Positions 36,327 to 45,860 are shown, counted from the stretch's first letter. The stretch is 64,000 nt of DNA from CAMTVQ01 sp947085255 (GCA_947085255.1 CAMTVQ010000009.1:62001-126000); one strand, 5' to 3'. The notes: generated by a model from the sequence alone, not told the origin. Numbers and translations are program-made.

Positions 36327-37010
36327 TTATTTTTTTTCGGTGAAGCTTCCAGCAAGGTTTATTACACAGGCATCGCCATATTTTGGATGCTTGGCAATAG
36401 CAACTCCAACAACTCTAAAACTTGGAGCAAGGGTATTTATGCGGTGTCCGCGATTGCTTACCCCATCATCTATAAGTAAGCCACGCACAATTTTAGCTGC
36501 GGTATTACAACCGTAACTAATATTTTCGCCAATGGTTATTTCCCATTGACCATATTTGTCCATACGTTTTTCAGGGTCGGAGTTGTTTTCGCCAAAATGA
36601 CCCATTTTACCCGTTTTTTCTTGGTAATTGGCATGGTCGGCAGCAGCCTTGCTCATACCAATGGATGGATATATAAGAGCTACGGCTTTTTCTTTCAGTA
36701 AAACCCGATAACATTCTTGCACGGCTTTATCTCCTTCTCGTGTGCCTATTTTAATATCATCACCTGGCCATAGCATATCCATTCCGCTAAAGGTAGCAAG
36801 AAGAGGTTGTATATATTCTTGGGCGTAACGTGCCGGATTGCTGCGCACTTTATTCATCTCTAAAATCACTTCTTTCTCCGTATCGCTAAGGTAAGCGGCA
36901 TCTTTTGCTGTGTTTAAACTATCTGGCCAAGCATTTTGTACAAATGAGGCGTCATTATAGCTGAGAACAACAAGTAAGAAAGCAAAAAATGATTTATGTA
37001 CGATGTGCAT
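36327..37010 (-). CDS. Exported CAP/SCP domain protein
   Basis: A 227-residue protein with a signal-peptide-like N-terminus (HKSFFAFLLVVLSYNDASF). The CAP domain spans residues ~40-220: EKEVILEMNKVRSNPARYAQ, SKAAADHANYQEKTGKMGHF with the conserved His, WEITIGENISYG, IDDGVSNRGHRINTLAPSFR and the closing CVINLAGSF. Bacterial CAP proteins are extracytoplasmic and mostly uncharacterised. It lies 12 bases after the kinase gene and 24 bases before the -7 box of the thiamine unit, in an all-minus gene run. Confidence 0.88.
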   Translation of the reverse strand: MHIVHKSFFAFLLVVLSYNDASFVQNAWPDSLNTAKDAAYLSDTEKEVILEMNKVRSNPARYAQEYIQPLLATFSGMDMLWPGDDIKIGTREGDKAVQECYRVLLKEKAVALIYPSIGMSKAAADHANYQEKTGKMGHFGENNSDPEKRMDKYGQWEITIGENISYGCNTAAKIVRGLLIDDGVSNRGHRINTLAPSFRVVGVAIAKHPKYGDACVINLAGSFTEKK

Positions 37011-37022
37011 GAGTAAGATAAA

Positions 37023-37544
37023 TTACGCTAAAAAGGAATCAATAGTTGTAATGGCAGCTTGCAAACGTGCATCACCAATTCCGGATATAACAACATAATT
37101 TGCCTTTAATTGTTGCAGCTCTAACTTAAAGATAGCTAAAAAATGATCGCGCAAATCAGGAAACTCGCGTAGGGGGTCGTACTGCCAAGGCATATCAATA
37201 TCCATCAGTAGGTACAAATCATAGGGTCGGCGTTTAATTTCTTCGACTACTTGTGCCGGGCACTCCTCAAAAACATGCTCGCACCATATTTTTACGTTCA
37301 AAATAGTGGTGTCACAAAAAAGCAAGGCAGGTTTTTGGGCTAAAGCAGCATCTTCTACAAGTATTTGACCCTTAAACATGTTCAACTCATCTTGCAAGGT
37401 GCAAGGTTCGGTTAGTTTACTGCAATACGCACGCGCATACTCGGTTACCCAATTGGTAGCGTAGTGTGCTGCCAGTTGCTCCGAAATGGTCGATTTTCCA
37501 GTAGATTCAGGACCTATAATTGCAATTTTAACGACTTTTTCCAT
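37023..37544 (-). CDS. NadR-like P-loop kinase (AAA_28), probable nicotinamide riboside kinase
   Basis: A 173-residue P-loop protein with Walker A IIGPESTGKSTISEQL (residues ~9-24), the NadR-type VTEYARAYCSKL segment, a Walker B-like ALLFCDTTILN and the lid YDLYLLMDIDMPWQYDPLRE. It is the kinase half of NadR without the adenylyltransferase half. It overlaps pnuC by 31 bases; a PnuC transporter plus this kinase is the classic pair for uptake and phosphorylation of nicotinamide riboside. The nearby thiamine unit leaves open that the pair acts on thiamine, but the kinase signature favours nicotinamide riboside. Confidence 0.85.
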   Translation of the reverse strand: MEKVVKIAIIGPESTGKSTISEQLAAHYATNWVTEYARAYCSKLTEPCTLQDELNMFKGQILVEDAALAQKPALLFCDTTILNVKIWCEHVFEECPAQVVEEIKRRPYDLYLLMDIDMPWQYDPLREFPDLRDHFLAIFKLELQQLKANYVVISGIGDARLQAAITTIDSFLA

Positions 37545-38092
37545 TGATAATATCCTAAAACAGCCAATGCTACAAAGAGGGTATACAATACAGCAGTAGT
37601 ATATAATTGTTTGTAAATAAACAGACCAACGTACAAACTATCTACCGCTATCCACAATAACCAATTTTCTATCTTTTTGCGTGCTTGCAAAAACTGTGCT
37701 ACCAAACATACTGCCGTACAAAAACTATCTAAATAGGGCAACGAGGCTACGGTATAGGTACTTAACAGTTTACCTAAAGTAATAGTAGAAATTAGTATTA
37801 CCAATATGCTTATAAATAATAGCTTGTAACTTGATTTTGTAACAGGAACACTTGCCGTTGTGCTATCTTTTTTACCATACAACCAATAATACCAACCATA
37901 AAAACTACTTGCAAAATAGAAAGCCTGTAAGCCCATATCGGCATAGAGTTTTGCATCAAAAAAGATAAAAAAATAGATGCTTACATTGATAATGGCTATG
38001 GGCCAACACCAAATTTTTTGCTTAGCAGTAAGATATACGCCAGCAATACCAGTAATGAAACCAAAAACCTCTAACCAAGAGAAATTGAACAC
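37514..38092 (-). CDS. pnuC: PnuC-family vitamin transporter
   Basis: A 192-residue integral membrane protein with about seven hydrophobic segments. The family pattern is clear: WLEVFGFITGIAGVYLTAKQ at the start, CWPIAIINVSIYFFIFFDAK, ADMGLQAFYFASSFYGWYYW, and the C-terminal ENWLLWIAVDSLYVGLFIYK. PnuC proteins facilitate diffusion of nicotinamide riboside; paralogues (PnuT) carry thiamine. It lies 15 bases after the TPR gene and overlaps the kinase gene by 31 bases. The specificity is inferred from the kinase neighbour. Confidence 0.92.
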   Translation of the reverse strand: MFNFSWLEVFGFITGIAGVYLTAKQKIWCWPIAIINVSIYFFIFFDAKLYADMGLQAFYFASSFYGWYYWLYGKKDSTTASVPVTKSSYKLLFISILVILISTITLGKLLSTYTVASLPYLDSFCTAVCLVAQFLQARKKIENWLLWIAVDSLYVGLFIYKQLYTTAVLYTLFVALAVLGYYQWKKSLKLQL

Positions 38093-38107
38093 GGGGTAAA
38101 ACTACTA

Positions 38108-39919
38108 TTATTGTGTTACATCGCCACGCAGATTGCGGAAACGTTTGCGTGCCTCTACCACATACAAACTACCAGGATAATCGGTAAGTAGGCGTTGATA
38201 CAACTCCATCGCTTTTTTGCTATCAGTGAGTTTTGTTTGATAAATGTTTGCAGCTAAAAAAAGCGCATCATCTGCCCATATATCAGTGGCAAAACTGTTG
38301 AGTACAGCGGTGTAATAATAAAGAGCGGTATCGTAATTCTTTTGCTTCTCTCCAATTTTTGCTTTGGCAAATAGAATCTCATCGGCTAAAACGTGCTTTG
38401 GGAAAAGCAGGTTGATGCTATCCAGTTTGATTTTAGCAGGTGTAAAGCTGTTTTGGAAAATAAGTAAATCTGCTGCTGCGTATAATTTAAGGGCATCGGT
38501 AGTGGTATCCAAACCAGTATTATCTGCAATAAGTAGACTTAGATTGAGTGCATCGTTTGAAAAAAGCTGCGAGGTTGATGCTTTTAGCACATCTAATTGT
38601 GCTTTTGCCCAATCAAAATCTGCTTGATAATAACTCAAACGCGCATTCCTGAACTTAGCTTCTTGCCCCAGTGGATCGTCTTTGTAGGCTTTTTCGACTT
38701 GCCCATAAATCAAAATAGCATCCCAAGGTTGGTTATCTGCTAAGTAAATATCACCTAAATCTAATTTACATAGTGCCAACAACCGAGCGTTAATTCCCCT
38801 AAGAGCAATTAGCTCTTCTAATAAGGCAGCAGCTTCGGGTAATTTATTTAGGTAAAATGCTTGCAGATGGGCGAGGTCTTTTACCAAAGCAGCTGTTTCG
38901 GGTATTTTGCCTCTTTTTGTAAAATAAGTAAGGTATTCGGTTTCTAGTTGTTGCAACGCAGCAGTGCTATAGCCCAGTTCTATAGTTTGCTGATACTTGG
39001 TAGTAAGTATAGCGCGACTGGCTTCTTCAAAATGAAGGGTATTTTCTCCTTTTAGTACAACATACAGATAGGCTTTAAGAGCAGCATCGTATTTTTTATT
39101 AGATAATGCCAATTCGGCAAGCTCCATAATACGTGTTCCATCTTCTCGGAATCGTTTATCCATAGCACTGGCTTGTACAAATGCCTTGTCAAAATCGGCT
39201 TGCTGTATGTATTGCCAAATCAAAAGCTCCGTGTAAGCTGTGTTTTGTGCATCATTTTGTGAGCGTTCCAACAGTTTTGTTTTTAACAATTCGAATTCAG
39301 CTGGATTGTCCGCTACATCTAGTAATTGGGTCTTTATAAAGTTGATGTAGCGTGTATCAATTGCTAGGACATCCAACATTTCGTCGAAAAGAGCGCTTGT
39401 AGCTTGTTGTTGTTTAAGTAGTAAACAAATTTCTTCAAAGTACTGTAGCGGTTCGCCGAGTAGCTTACGTGCCTTTTTATAAACCTCAATGGCTAAAAGA
39501 GGTTCTGCCACTCGCAAAAAGGCATCGGCAAGTTTGTTGGTTTGGTACAGCGAGTTTCTATCTAATTCGGAGATGGCTTTTTGGTATTCTTTATCCGCCT
39601 CTTTTTGATTTCCAGCAGATTTATAGATATAGCCCATATCTACATGTAAACTACTATTCTCCGGATTTTTTTTGATTAAACGCTTTACCAATTTTTGTGC
39701 CTTATCAACTTGTTTTAGATTGATATAGCAATTGATGAGTTGGTAATAATAGCTGCTGTTGTTGGTTTGGTTAAATAGCTTTTCGTATACATCTGCCGCT
39801 TTTTCATATTCAGAATTGGCATAATATTGTTCGGCAAGAGCTGGCATATTTTTGCCTTGTGCCAATGCAGCACCATAAGCACAAAAAACTAACAGGATAC
39901 TTAAAAGTAGAACACGCAT
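38108..39919 (-). CDS. Exported TPR-repeat protein
   Basis: A 603-residue protein with signal peptide MRVLLLSILLVFCAYGAALAQ and TPR-like helical pairs throughout, e.g. LAEQYYANSEYEKAADVYEKL, VDMGYIYKSAGNQKEADKEY, AAALLEELIALRGINARLL, AILIYGQVEKAYKDDPLGQE and, at the end, KAMELYQRLLTDYPGSLYVV. It probably scaffolds an envelope complex. The C-terminal repeats resemble YbgF/BamD-type TPRs. It heads the pnuC-kinase-CAP run, but a functional link is not evident. Confidence 0.85.
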   Translation of the reverse strand: MRVLLLSILLVFCAYGAALAQGKNMPALAEQYYANSEYEKAADVYEKLFNQTNNSSYYYQLINCYINLKQVDKAQKLVKRLIKKNPENSSLHVDMGYIYKSAGNQKEADKEYQKAISELDRNSLYQTNKLADAFLRVAEPLLAIEVYKKARKLLGEPLQYFEEICLLLKQQQATSALFDEMLDVLAIDTRYINFIKTQLLDVADNPAEFELLKTKLLERSQNDAQNTAYTELLIWQYIQQADFDKAFVQASAMDKRFREDGTRIMELAELALSNKKYDAALKAYLYVVLKGENTLHFEEASRAILTTKYQQTIELGYSTAALQQLETEYLTYFTKRGKIPETAALVKDLAHLQAFYLNKLPEAAALLEELIALRGINARLLALCKLDLGDIYLADNQPWDAILIYGQVEKAYKDDPLGQEAKFRNARLSYYQADFDWAKAQLDVLKASTSQLFSNDALNLSLLIADNTGLDTTTDALKLYAAADLLIFQNSFTPAKIKLDSINLLFPKHVLADEILFAKAKIGEKQKNYDTALYYYTAVLNSFATDIWADDALFLAANIYQTKLTDSKKAMELYQRLLTDYPGSLYVVEARKRFRNLRGDVTQ

Positions 39920-39995
39920 ATACTTACAACGAAAGGTAAAAGTAGTTGTTTTATGCAGAGTTATTTAATGAAGAAATTGAAAAAAGCAATGCACA

Positions 39996-40029
39996 AAAAA
40001 ATAGCCACCTCATTAGAAGTGACTATTTT
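39996..40029 (-). terminator. Terminator of the lipoprotein gene at 40056
   Basis: On the minus strand AAAATAGTCAC pairs with GTGGCTATTTT (one G-T pair) around a 10-base loop, and a T run of seven follows. Confidence 0.75.
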
Positions 40030-40055
40030 CCCAATCATTACTTTAACAAGTAATT

Positions 40056-40709
40056 TTACTCTTTTGCTTCTGCATTTTCTCTGGTTTTTGAGCCAGGTCT
40101 GTTTGTATCATAAATAGTTGCAAACTTCACCTTTAACAATGCTATTTTACCGTTATCTCCTGAAGGAAGACTTTTTTCAACCTCATTTTTACGAGTATCC
40201 AAAGCCTCATACAATAACTTTATTTCATCCCAATCTTCTCTAGAGTAACTTTTTCTATTGGCATCTATAGCATCTATAAAAGTTTGATAGATAGATAGTA
40301 GATTACTAGAGTTGGCAAAAGAAAAGGTCATGTCTTCACCTATTTTGCCTTCGCCAAATAACGAGTTTCTGAGAGTTGTCTTAGAGTTTATAATAGTATT
40401 TTTTCTTTTCAATTCCATATCGTAGCGAGCACTTAATTCTGCGTATTTCGATTTTGCCAATTCGAGCTCTGTTTTATCTTCTTCACTCATGCTCTCTAAT
40501 TCAGCTTCTGCACGTAATGCTCTTTCTTGATATCCATTGTCTATCATTATCCAACCATCTTCTGTAGGATCAAGGTCTGTGCTTTCCATCGAATCAACAT
40601 ATTGTTTCAGTTCATTTGCTGCTCTTCTTTCAGCTGATTTTTTGTTTGTACAAGAAGAAATGCCAAATGCTAGCACGGCAAGGAGGATAATGTGGTTTAT
40701 TGATTTCAT
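40056..40709 (-). CDS. Lipoprotein of unknown function
   Basis: A 217-residue protein with an SPII signal ending ISSC (Cys20). The mature part is acidic and helical, with a coiled-coil-like region (ERALRAEAELESMSEEDKTE to YDMELKRKN). The segment RKSYSREDWDEIKLLYEALD resembles a motif in small Bacteroidota lipoproteins of unknown function. A promoter box (TACTTTTG, minus, 40747-40740) and a terminator frame it as a single-gene unit. No named family is claimed. Confidence 0.75.
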   Translation of the reverse strand: MKSINHIILLAVLAFGISSCTNKKSAERRAANELKQYVDSMESTDLDPTEDGWIMIDNGYQERALRAEAELESMSEEDKTELELAKSKYAELSARYDMELKRKNTIINSKTTLRNSLFGEGKIGEDMTFSFANSSNLLSIYQTFIDAIDANRKSYSREDWDEIKLLYEALDTRKNEVEKSLPSGDNGKIALLKVKFATIYDTNRPGSKTRENAEAKE

Positions 40710-40739
40710 GAGAGTTTATTTTTAGAATTATTTACTCCA

Positions 40740-40747
40740 CAAAAGTA
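40740..40747 (-). promoter_or_regulatory. -7 box of the lipoprotein gene at 40709
   Basis: TACTTTTG on the minus strand fits TAnnTTTG and would give a leader of roughly 26 bases. Confidence 0.45.
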
Positions 40748-40795
40748 GCAGTGCCTATGGGGGCAGATGTTACACTATTCTAAAAATATATTACA

Positions 40796-41554
40796 TTATT
40801 CACGCTTTTTGTGAAGTTCAGCTAACAACACGCTATCGTTTTGAATTTGTGTTTTAATGCTTTTCATGGCATTTTTATATGCAGAGAGATTGGATTTTCT
40901 TACTGCATCATCACCATAGCCCCAATACATGGCAATAAAAGCGATACCCTTTGCTTTAGCTTTGTATTTAAAAGCACGTGCCTTTTCCTTATCCGTAATT
41001 TTTACCTCAATCTCTAGTGAGGTTTTTATGTAATTTACAGGAACTCCAACCAATGATGGTATGCATAGCGTCCATATCGAGAAAAAGGCGAGTAAAGGAT
41101 TTTTCTTTTCTTTAAAAGAAATCAGTTCGAATTCAATATCCCCAAATGTCGAATTGCCACTAGCAGTACTATCACCATATACTTCTTTAGAGAATAACTT
41201 TATGATATCACTTACGCGCTTATCCTCGCTGAAGGTTACACGCGTTTCATACCTTTCTGGATTGGTTCGAAGTTCAGAATTTCTGATAGTGGGGTCTATT
41301 ACCAGCACGCTAATAGTATCAAAATCTTTATTGATTTTGTAATAGCCATCATAATAACCACTTACCCTAAGAGAACCATAAGAAATAAGTTTCTTTAAAT
41401 TAGCTATATCTATGCTCCCTCTTAAAGGCGGGACTATTTTACTTATTGGTTTATCTATACTAAAGTCACGCTCTTTTATAGTTTTACAACTACATAAGAA
41501 AGAGCTAAGTAAAAGAACAAGGAGTGTATGCTTGTAGAGTGGTAATGCTTTCAT
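40796..41554 (-). CDS. Lipoprotein of unknown function
   Basis: A 252-residue protein with an SPII signal and lipobox LCSC (Cys23). Residues ~30-130 are strand-rich and charged; a hydrophobic stretch (LLAFFSIWTLCIPSLVGVPV, residues ~155-175) could be a membrane or buried segment; the C-terminal part is basic and helical. No family recognised. It lies downstream of the response-regulator terminator and is likely transcribed on its own. Confidence 0.7.
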   Translation of the reverse strand: MKALPLYKHTLLVLLLSSFLCSCKTIKERDFSIDKPISKIVPPLRGSIDIANLKKLISYGSLRVSGYYDGYYKINKDFDTISVLVIDPTIRNSELRTNPERYETRVTFSEDKRVSDIIKLFSKEVYGDSTASGNSTFGDIEFELISFKEKKNPLLAFFSIWTLCIPSLVGVPVNYIKTSLEIEVKITDKEKARAFKYKAKAKGIAFIAMYWGYGDDAVRKSNLSAYKNAMKSIKTQIQNDSVLLAELHKKRE

Positions 41555-41567
41555 AGGTACTAATGCA

Positions 41568-41594
41568 AAACAGCCGATGTTGATTCGGCTGTTT
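41568..41594 (-). terminator. Hairpin downstream of the response regulator
   Basis: AAACAGCCGA and TCGGCTGTTT pair perfectly around a 7-base loop, 9 bases after the response-regulator stop. Only a short T run follows on the minus strand, so termination may be partial. Confidence 0.7.
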
Positions 41595-41602
41595 GATGTT
41601 TT

Positions 41603-42295
41603 TTACATTAAGTTGAACTTATATCCTGCACCCCGTATGGTTTGCAAAATTTGCGGTTTTTCAGGATTTTCTTCGATTTTTTTACGCAAACGCACAATGT
41701 GCATATCTAAGGTACGCGTGTTTACATCCGAATTATAGCCCCATACAACCATCATCAATTCATCACGATTAATTACCTTATCTACATTTTTTAAGAAATA
41801 GGTAAGTATGCGGTTTTCTAAAATAGTTAGTTCTATTTTTTTGTCGCCTTGTATTAACGAGTGGATATTTGGATGATGCTCCATACCCGAAAACTGATAG
41901 ATTTCAGATTTATCGCTATTTACCAGATACTTTATTTTATTATCAAGCATGGCCATCAACAAGTCCATACTAAAAGGTTTAGTAATGTAATCGGTAACGC
42001 CAAAGTTGTAGGCATTTATTTTGTCTACCTCTTGAGCCTTGGCTGTAAGCATAATCACAATGCAATTATTGTCTTTTGCACGAATATGCGTACATACCTC
42101 TTCACCAGATTGACCAGGCAGCATCCAGTCTAACAATACAATATGAGGTTTTTCTTTTAGTATTAACTCCTCGCCAACTAAGCCATCGGCAGCTTGCACT
42201 ACTAAAAAGCCTTCATTTTTTAGGCGCTGTGTTACCAGTAAACGCAGGTTGTCATCATCTTCAACCAGCGCAATTTTTATTTGATTCTTTTCCAT
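41603..42295 (-). CDS. OmpR-family response regulator
   Basis: A 230-residue regulator. The receiver domain (residues 1-118) has the acidic pair EDDD near residue 12, phospho-acceptor Asp56 in LLDWMLPGQ, the Thr in VIMLTAKA and Lys in ITKPFSM. The C-terminal winged helix ends with the OmpR pattern GYNSDVNTRTLDMHIVRLRKKI and TIRGAGYKFN. It follows the histidine kinase by 11 bases and is its obvious partner. Targets are unknown. Confidence 0.95.
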   Translation of the reverse strand: MEKNQIKIALVEDDDNLRLLVTQRLKNEGFLVVQAADGLVGEELILKEKPHIVLLDWMLPGQSGEEVCTHIRAKDNNCIVIMLTAKAQEVDKINAYNFGVTDYITKPFSMDLLMAMLDNKIKYLVNSDKSEIYQFSGMEHHPNIHSLIQGDKKIELTILENRILTYFLKNVDKVINRDELMMVVWGYNSDVNTRTLDMHIVRLRKKIEENPEKPQILQTIRGAGYKFNLM

Positions 42296-42306
42296 TTTTG
42301 GGGTTA

Positions 42307-43965
42307 TTAGTCTATGGGTAAATATATTTTGAATTCGGAGCCTTTTCCTACTTTACTCTTTACACGAATTTCTCCTTTCATGTAATTAATAATTTCCTTG
42401 CAAAAAGCGAGCCCAATACCAACGCTTCCGTTTTTATTAAATTCGTTTTCTAATCTATAGAACTTTTTAAAAATATTCTCTAATTCTGTGCCAGGTATAC
42501 CTATTCCGTTATCGGTAAAGGTAATAATTACATGTTTCTTCATTTTACGAACACGAATATCCAACTCCTTATTATCAGGGTACGAATATTTGTAGGCGTT
42601 ATCAATAAGGTTTTGAAATATGCTGAACAATAAAGTAATATCTGTTTGAAGTACTTTTATATGCTCTACACTGTATTGAATTTTAAAATCAGGGTATTTT
42701 ATTTTGCAGGCATCAATCATGCCTTGTATAAACTCTTCTATGTCTAAGCTTTCTATCTTAAGCATAATAGATCGATTCTCTAATTGGGTAAAAGACAGCA
42801 ACTTATTCATCATGTCGTTCAGCTTGTCGGCCTCTTCGTCCAATATTTTTCCGTAGAGGTGTAATTCACCTTCTTCCATACCACTTGAGTTGCGAATATT
42901 GCTTCCAGCAATTTTTATAACACTTAGAGGTGTTTTAAACTCGTGGGTAAGGTTATTGATAAAGTCGTACTGTAGTTTAAACATTTTTGAATTAACGTTT
43001 AAGTTCCGATAAATAAGGTAACCACATAGTACAAGAAGTAGATATACCAAAATTATAATGCCAGCAATTGGTGCAAAAAGCGCCAATACGCGGTGTGTAA
43101 TAAACGTTTTGGAAGAATAAAAATAGAGCTGAAAATCAGAAAAAGCACCTGGTAATGCAATGCCAGCAGTAAGGTATTCTTTGTCTGTACTTAATGAATC
43201 AAAGGTGATGGGCTTTATTAGAATGTTCTCATAAATAGAGGAAGAGATATTTTCTAAATCTAGTTTTTGGGGATTTAGATTGAATGTAAGTACATCTTGA
43301 TCATAAAAAGGAGAAAGCGGTAGGTTTCGGAACATTAAATCGCGATACAACCGGATTTCGGATGTACGGGGCACATTCAAATAGCTTACGGTATTTTTAC
43401 TAAAAGTGTAAAAAAGGTTAAATACTTGCTCATCTGCCAAGCTATAACCAGTGTCTGGTTTAGCAATATGACTCACAAATTTGATAACTGTTTTGCTGAA
43501 CTCTGTGGCTACATTAACCGAAAAATTACCTTTAACTCCTTGTAAAAAAATATTTTGTGGTGTCTCGTTTCTTTTAATACTATAGATAGCGCTTACTCCT
43601 ACCGAAAAGCGGTCGCTTCTAAAACCATCGTTAATAGGATGGTTGCTCATTTTTACATCGTAAAACAAGATAGAATCTACAAAAGGGTATTTGCGGAGTG
43701 TAGTGTTAGCGTATTGTTTTATAGAAAGCGAATCTAAATAACCTTGGTATAGGGATATTTGCGGGATGCTACGAAATACAAAATCGTTATAAGGTTTTAT
43801 GGTTCGGTCTAAAACCTCGGTTTTATCCCCATTAAACTTATTCTCTATAAACTTTTGAGTAAGCTGATAACCTAAAAATAAGGCAATACCCGTTGCTACA
43901 GTAAGAAGCAGAATGAAAACGCCAATTAAAGTAAAGTTTTTCCGATATCGGGTTTTGTCAACCAT
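42307..43965 (-). CDS. Membrane sensor histidine kinase
   Basis: A 552-residue kinase with one N-terminal transmembrane segment (FILLLTVATGIALFLGYQLT), an extracytoplasmic sensor of ~270 residues, a second segment (IAGIIILVYLLLVLCGYLIY), then the H-box LTHEFKTPLSVIKIAGSNI, N-box FQNLIDNAYKYSYPD, G1 DNGIGIPGTE and G2 SVGIGLAFCKEIINYMKG. It lies between an S9 peptidase (2 bases) and its response regulator (11 bases), so the operon is peptidase-kinase-regulator. Confidence 0.95.
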   Translation of the reverse strand: MVDKTRYRKNFTLIGVFILLLTVATGIALFLGYQLTQKFIENKFNGDKTEVLDRTIKPYNDFVFRSIPQISLYQGYLDSLSIKQYANTTLRKYPFVDSILFYDVKMSNHPINDGFRSDRFSVGVSAIYSIKRNETPQNIFLQGVKGNFSVNVATEFSKTVIKFVSHIAKPDTGYSLADEQVFNLFYTFSKNTVSYLNVPRTSEIRLYRDLMFRNLPLSPFYDQDVLTFNLNPQKLDLENISSSIYENILIKPITFDSLSTDKEYLTAGIALPGAFSDFQLYFYSSKTFITHRVLALFAPIAGIIILVYLLLVLCGYLIYRNLNVNSKMFKLQYDFINNLTHEFKTPLSVIKIAGSNIRNSSGMEEGELHLYGKILDEEADKLNDMMNKLLSFTQLENRSIMLKIESLDIEEFIQGMIDACKIKYPDFKIQYSVEHIKVLQTDITLLFSIFQNLIDNAYKYSYPDNKELDIRVRKMKKHVIITFTDNGIGIPGTELENIFKKFYRLENEFNKNGSVGIGLAFCKEIINYMKGEIRVKSKVGKGSEFKIYLPID

Positions 43966-43967
43966 TA

Positions 43968-45860
43968 TTAGTTGGCCTTTTGTAAGTTTTTAGCTAAAAA
44001 CTGTTCGAGTTCTTTATAAAAGGCCAGTTTGTTTTCCTCATTTTTAAAGCCATGCCCTTCGTTATCTTTCAAAATATAAGTAACATCAACACCTCGTTTT
44101 TTCAAATCTTTTACCAACTGATTTACCTCATTCATATTTATACGTGGGTCTTTTTTACCATGCACTACCAAGAGCGGCTGGGTTATTTTGTCAGTATGGA
44201 ATATAGGCGATACCTCCTTAAAATATTCGGCATCGGTTTCGGGGTTGCCTACCATTTCGTAGGCCATATTTAAGAAAGGTTTGTAATAAGGTGGTATTTC
44301 TTTGATATAGGTAAATACGTTTGTAAACCCAGAGTAGTCAACAGCACAACGATACATTTGTGGTGTTTTTACCAAAGCATTAAGGGCAACATATCCGCCA
44401 AAACTAAAACCATAGATAGCCATTCTGCTGCTATCGGCTATTCCTTGGTTTACCAACCACATGGCACCATCATTTATATCATCTTGCATTTTTAGTCCCC
44501 ATTGTTTGTACCCAGCCTCTCTAAATGCCCTACCATATCCAGTAGAACCACGATAGTTCATTTGCAGTACGGCGTAGCCTCGATTAGCAAAAAATTGTAC
44601 TTCGGGGCTAAATGTCCACAAATTGCGTGTCCAAGGTCCACCATGAGGGTATATAACTACTGGTAAGTTTTTAGGATCTTTTCCTTTAGGTAAAGTTAAA
44701 TAACCGTTTATGGTAAGTCCATCGCGACTTTTGTATTGTATTGGTTTTACTTTTGCCAATTCTTCTTCGGGTAGCCAAGGGCTAACATCGCTTAGTTTGG
44801 TTAGGTTATCGGTACTGCGGTTATATAGGTAGTATGCACCTAGACTTCTGTCGCCATAGGTGCGAATCAAAAACGAATTTTCGGCATTATCTACATCCGT
44901 AATAGTTAGCTCATATCCAGGTAGTTTTTTATAAAGCGCATTAAAAAACTGTTTTACGGTATCGTCTAAAAAATGCGTGCGCAATTTCCAATCAATGTAA
45001 TTGGCATAGTACAGGCTTTGTGTTCTTTCGGATACAATTAAATCGTTTACGTCGTACTCGGTATTTTGATAAATAAGCTCGATTTCTTTTCCTATAAGTG
45101 GATCGAATTTTACCACAGCAGCTTTATCTCTTCCGAGATTTGAAATACAATAGATGTATTTATTATCATTTGTGAAACAGATAGGGCTAATGTTTTCCTT
45201 GAAATTAGTACTCAATATGGTACGAAAAGGCTCGGTTTCTTTGTCTCGGTATAGTAAAGTTTGATTTACCCCATCAGTGGCTACTGCCAGTCGTAATTTT
45301 TCGTCGGTATCCAGTATCCAACGAAGTACACTTCCCGGGTTTTCTTGTAACATATCGCATTTACCAGTGCGTATATTCAGTTTATATACATCAAAAAGAG
45401 AAGGTGTACGTTTGTTTAAGCCTATTAGAATATGATCTGGCTGGGTAAGTAATCTGCTAGAAACGATCGCTATTTTGGTATTATCAAAAGGAGTAAGGTC
45501 ACGAGAATCGCTGCCGTCTTTATTTATGGTGTATAAGCGGTAATTTTCATCACCAGCATTGTCTTTTAAAAAGAGTAATTGTGTATTGCTGCCCCAAAAA
45601 TAGCGAGCTATACTTTGCACGGTATCGGTAGTAATACGAACAGGTTGGCTATCACCAATTTTTTGAATGTATAAATTCAGTCGTTTTTTGTACGGTTGCA
45701 AAAATGAAATATGTGTTCCATCGGGAGAGAGTTGAAAAGCCGTTTTTTCAGGATTTCTAAAGAAATCTTCAACAGGAATTACTTTCGCAGGTTGCTGCAC
45801 TTGCCCGCAAGCAGTACAGAATAGAAGGATAGTTATTAGATAGTAAATGTTTTTCATCAA
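43968..45860 (-). CDS. S9 family serine peptidase (DPP/acylaminoacyl type), lipoprotein
   Basis: A 630-residue peptidase. The SPII-like N-terminus MMKNIYYLITILLFCTACGQ has a TAC-Gly lipobox (Cys18). An N-terminal beta-propeller (residues ~30-370; ISFLQPYKKRLNLYIQKIGD, IARYFWGSNTQLLFLKDNAG) precedes an alpha/beta-hydrolase domain with nucleophile Ser in YGFSFGGYVAL, Asp in HGKKDPRINMNE and His in DNEGHGFKNEEN. It should cleave short peptides at the cell envelope. It is the first gene of the operon with the two-component pair, a hint that the pair may sense peptides or envelope state. Confidence 0.93.
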   Translation of the reverse strand: MMKNIYYLITILLFCTACGQVQQPAKVIPVEDFFRNPEKTAFQLSPDGTHISFLQPYKKRLNLYIQKIGDSQPVRITTDTVQSIARYFWGSNTQLLFLKDNAGDENYRLYTINKDGSDSRDLTPFDNTKIAIVSSRLLTQPDHILIGLNKRTPSLFDVYKLNIRTGKCDMLQENPGSVLRWILDTDEKLRLAVATDGVNQTLLYRDKETEPFRTILSTNFKENISPICFTNDNKYIYCISNLGRDKAAVVKFDPLIGKEIELIYQNTEYDVNDLIVSERTQSLYYANYIDWKLRTHFLDDTVKQFFNALYKKLPGYELTITDVDNAENSFLIRTYGDRSLGAYYLYNRSTDNLTKLSDVSPWLPEEELAKVKPIQYKSRDGLTINGYLTLPKGKDPKNLPVVIYPHGGPWTRNLWTFSPEVQFFANRGYAVLQMNYRGSTGYGRAFREAGYKQWGLKMQDDINDGAMWLVNQGIADSSRMAIYGFSFGGYVALNALVKTPQMYRCAVDYSGFTNVFTYIKEIPPYYKPFLNMAYEMVGNPETDAEYFKEVSPIFHTDKITQPLLVVHGKKDPRINMNEVNQLVKDLKKRGVDVTYILKDNEGHGFKNEENKLAFYKELEQFLAKNLQKAN

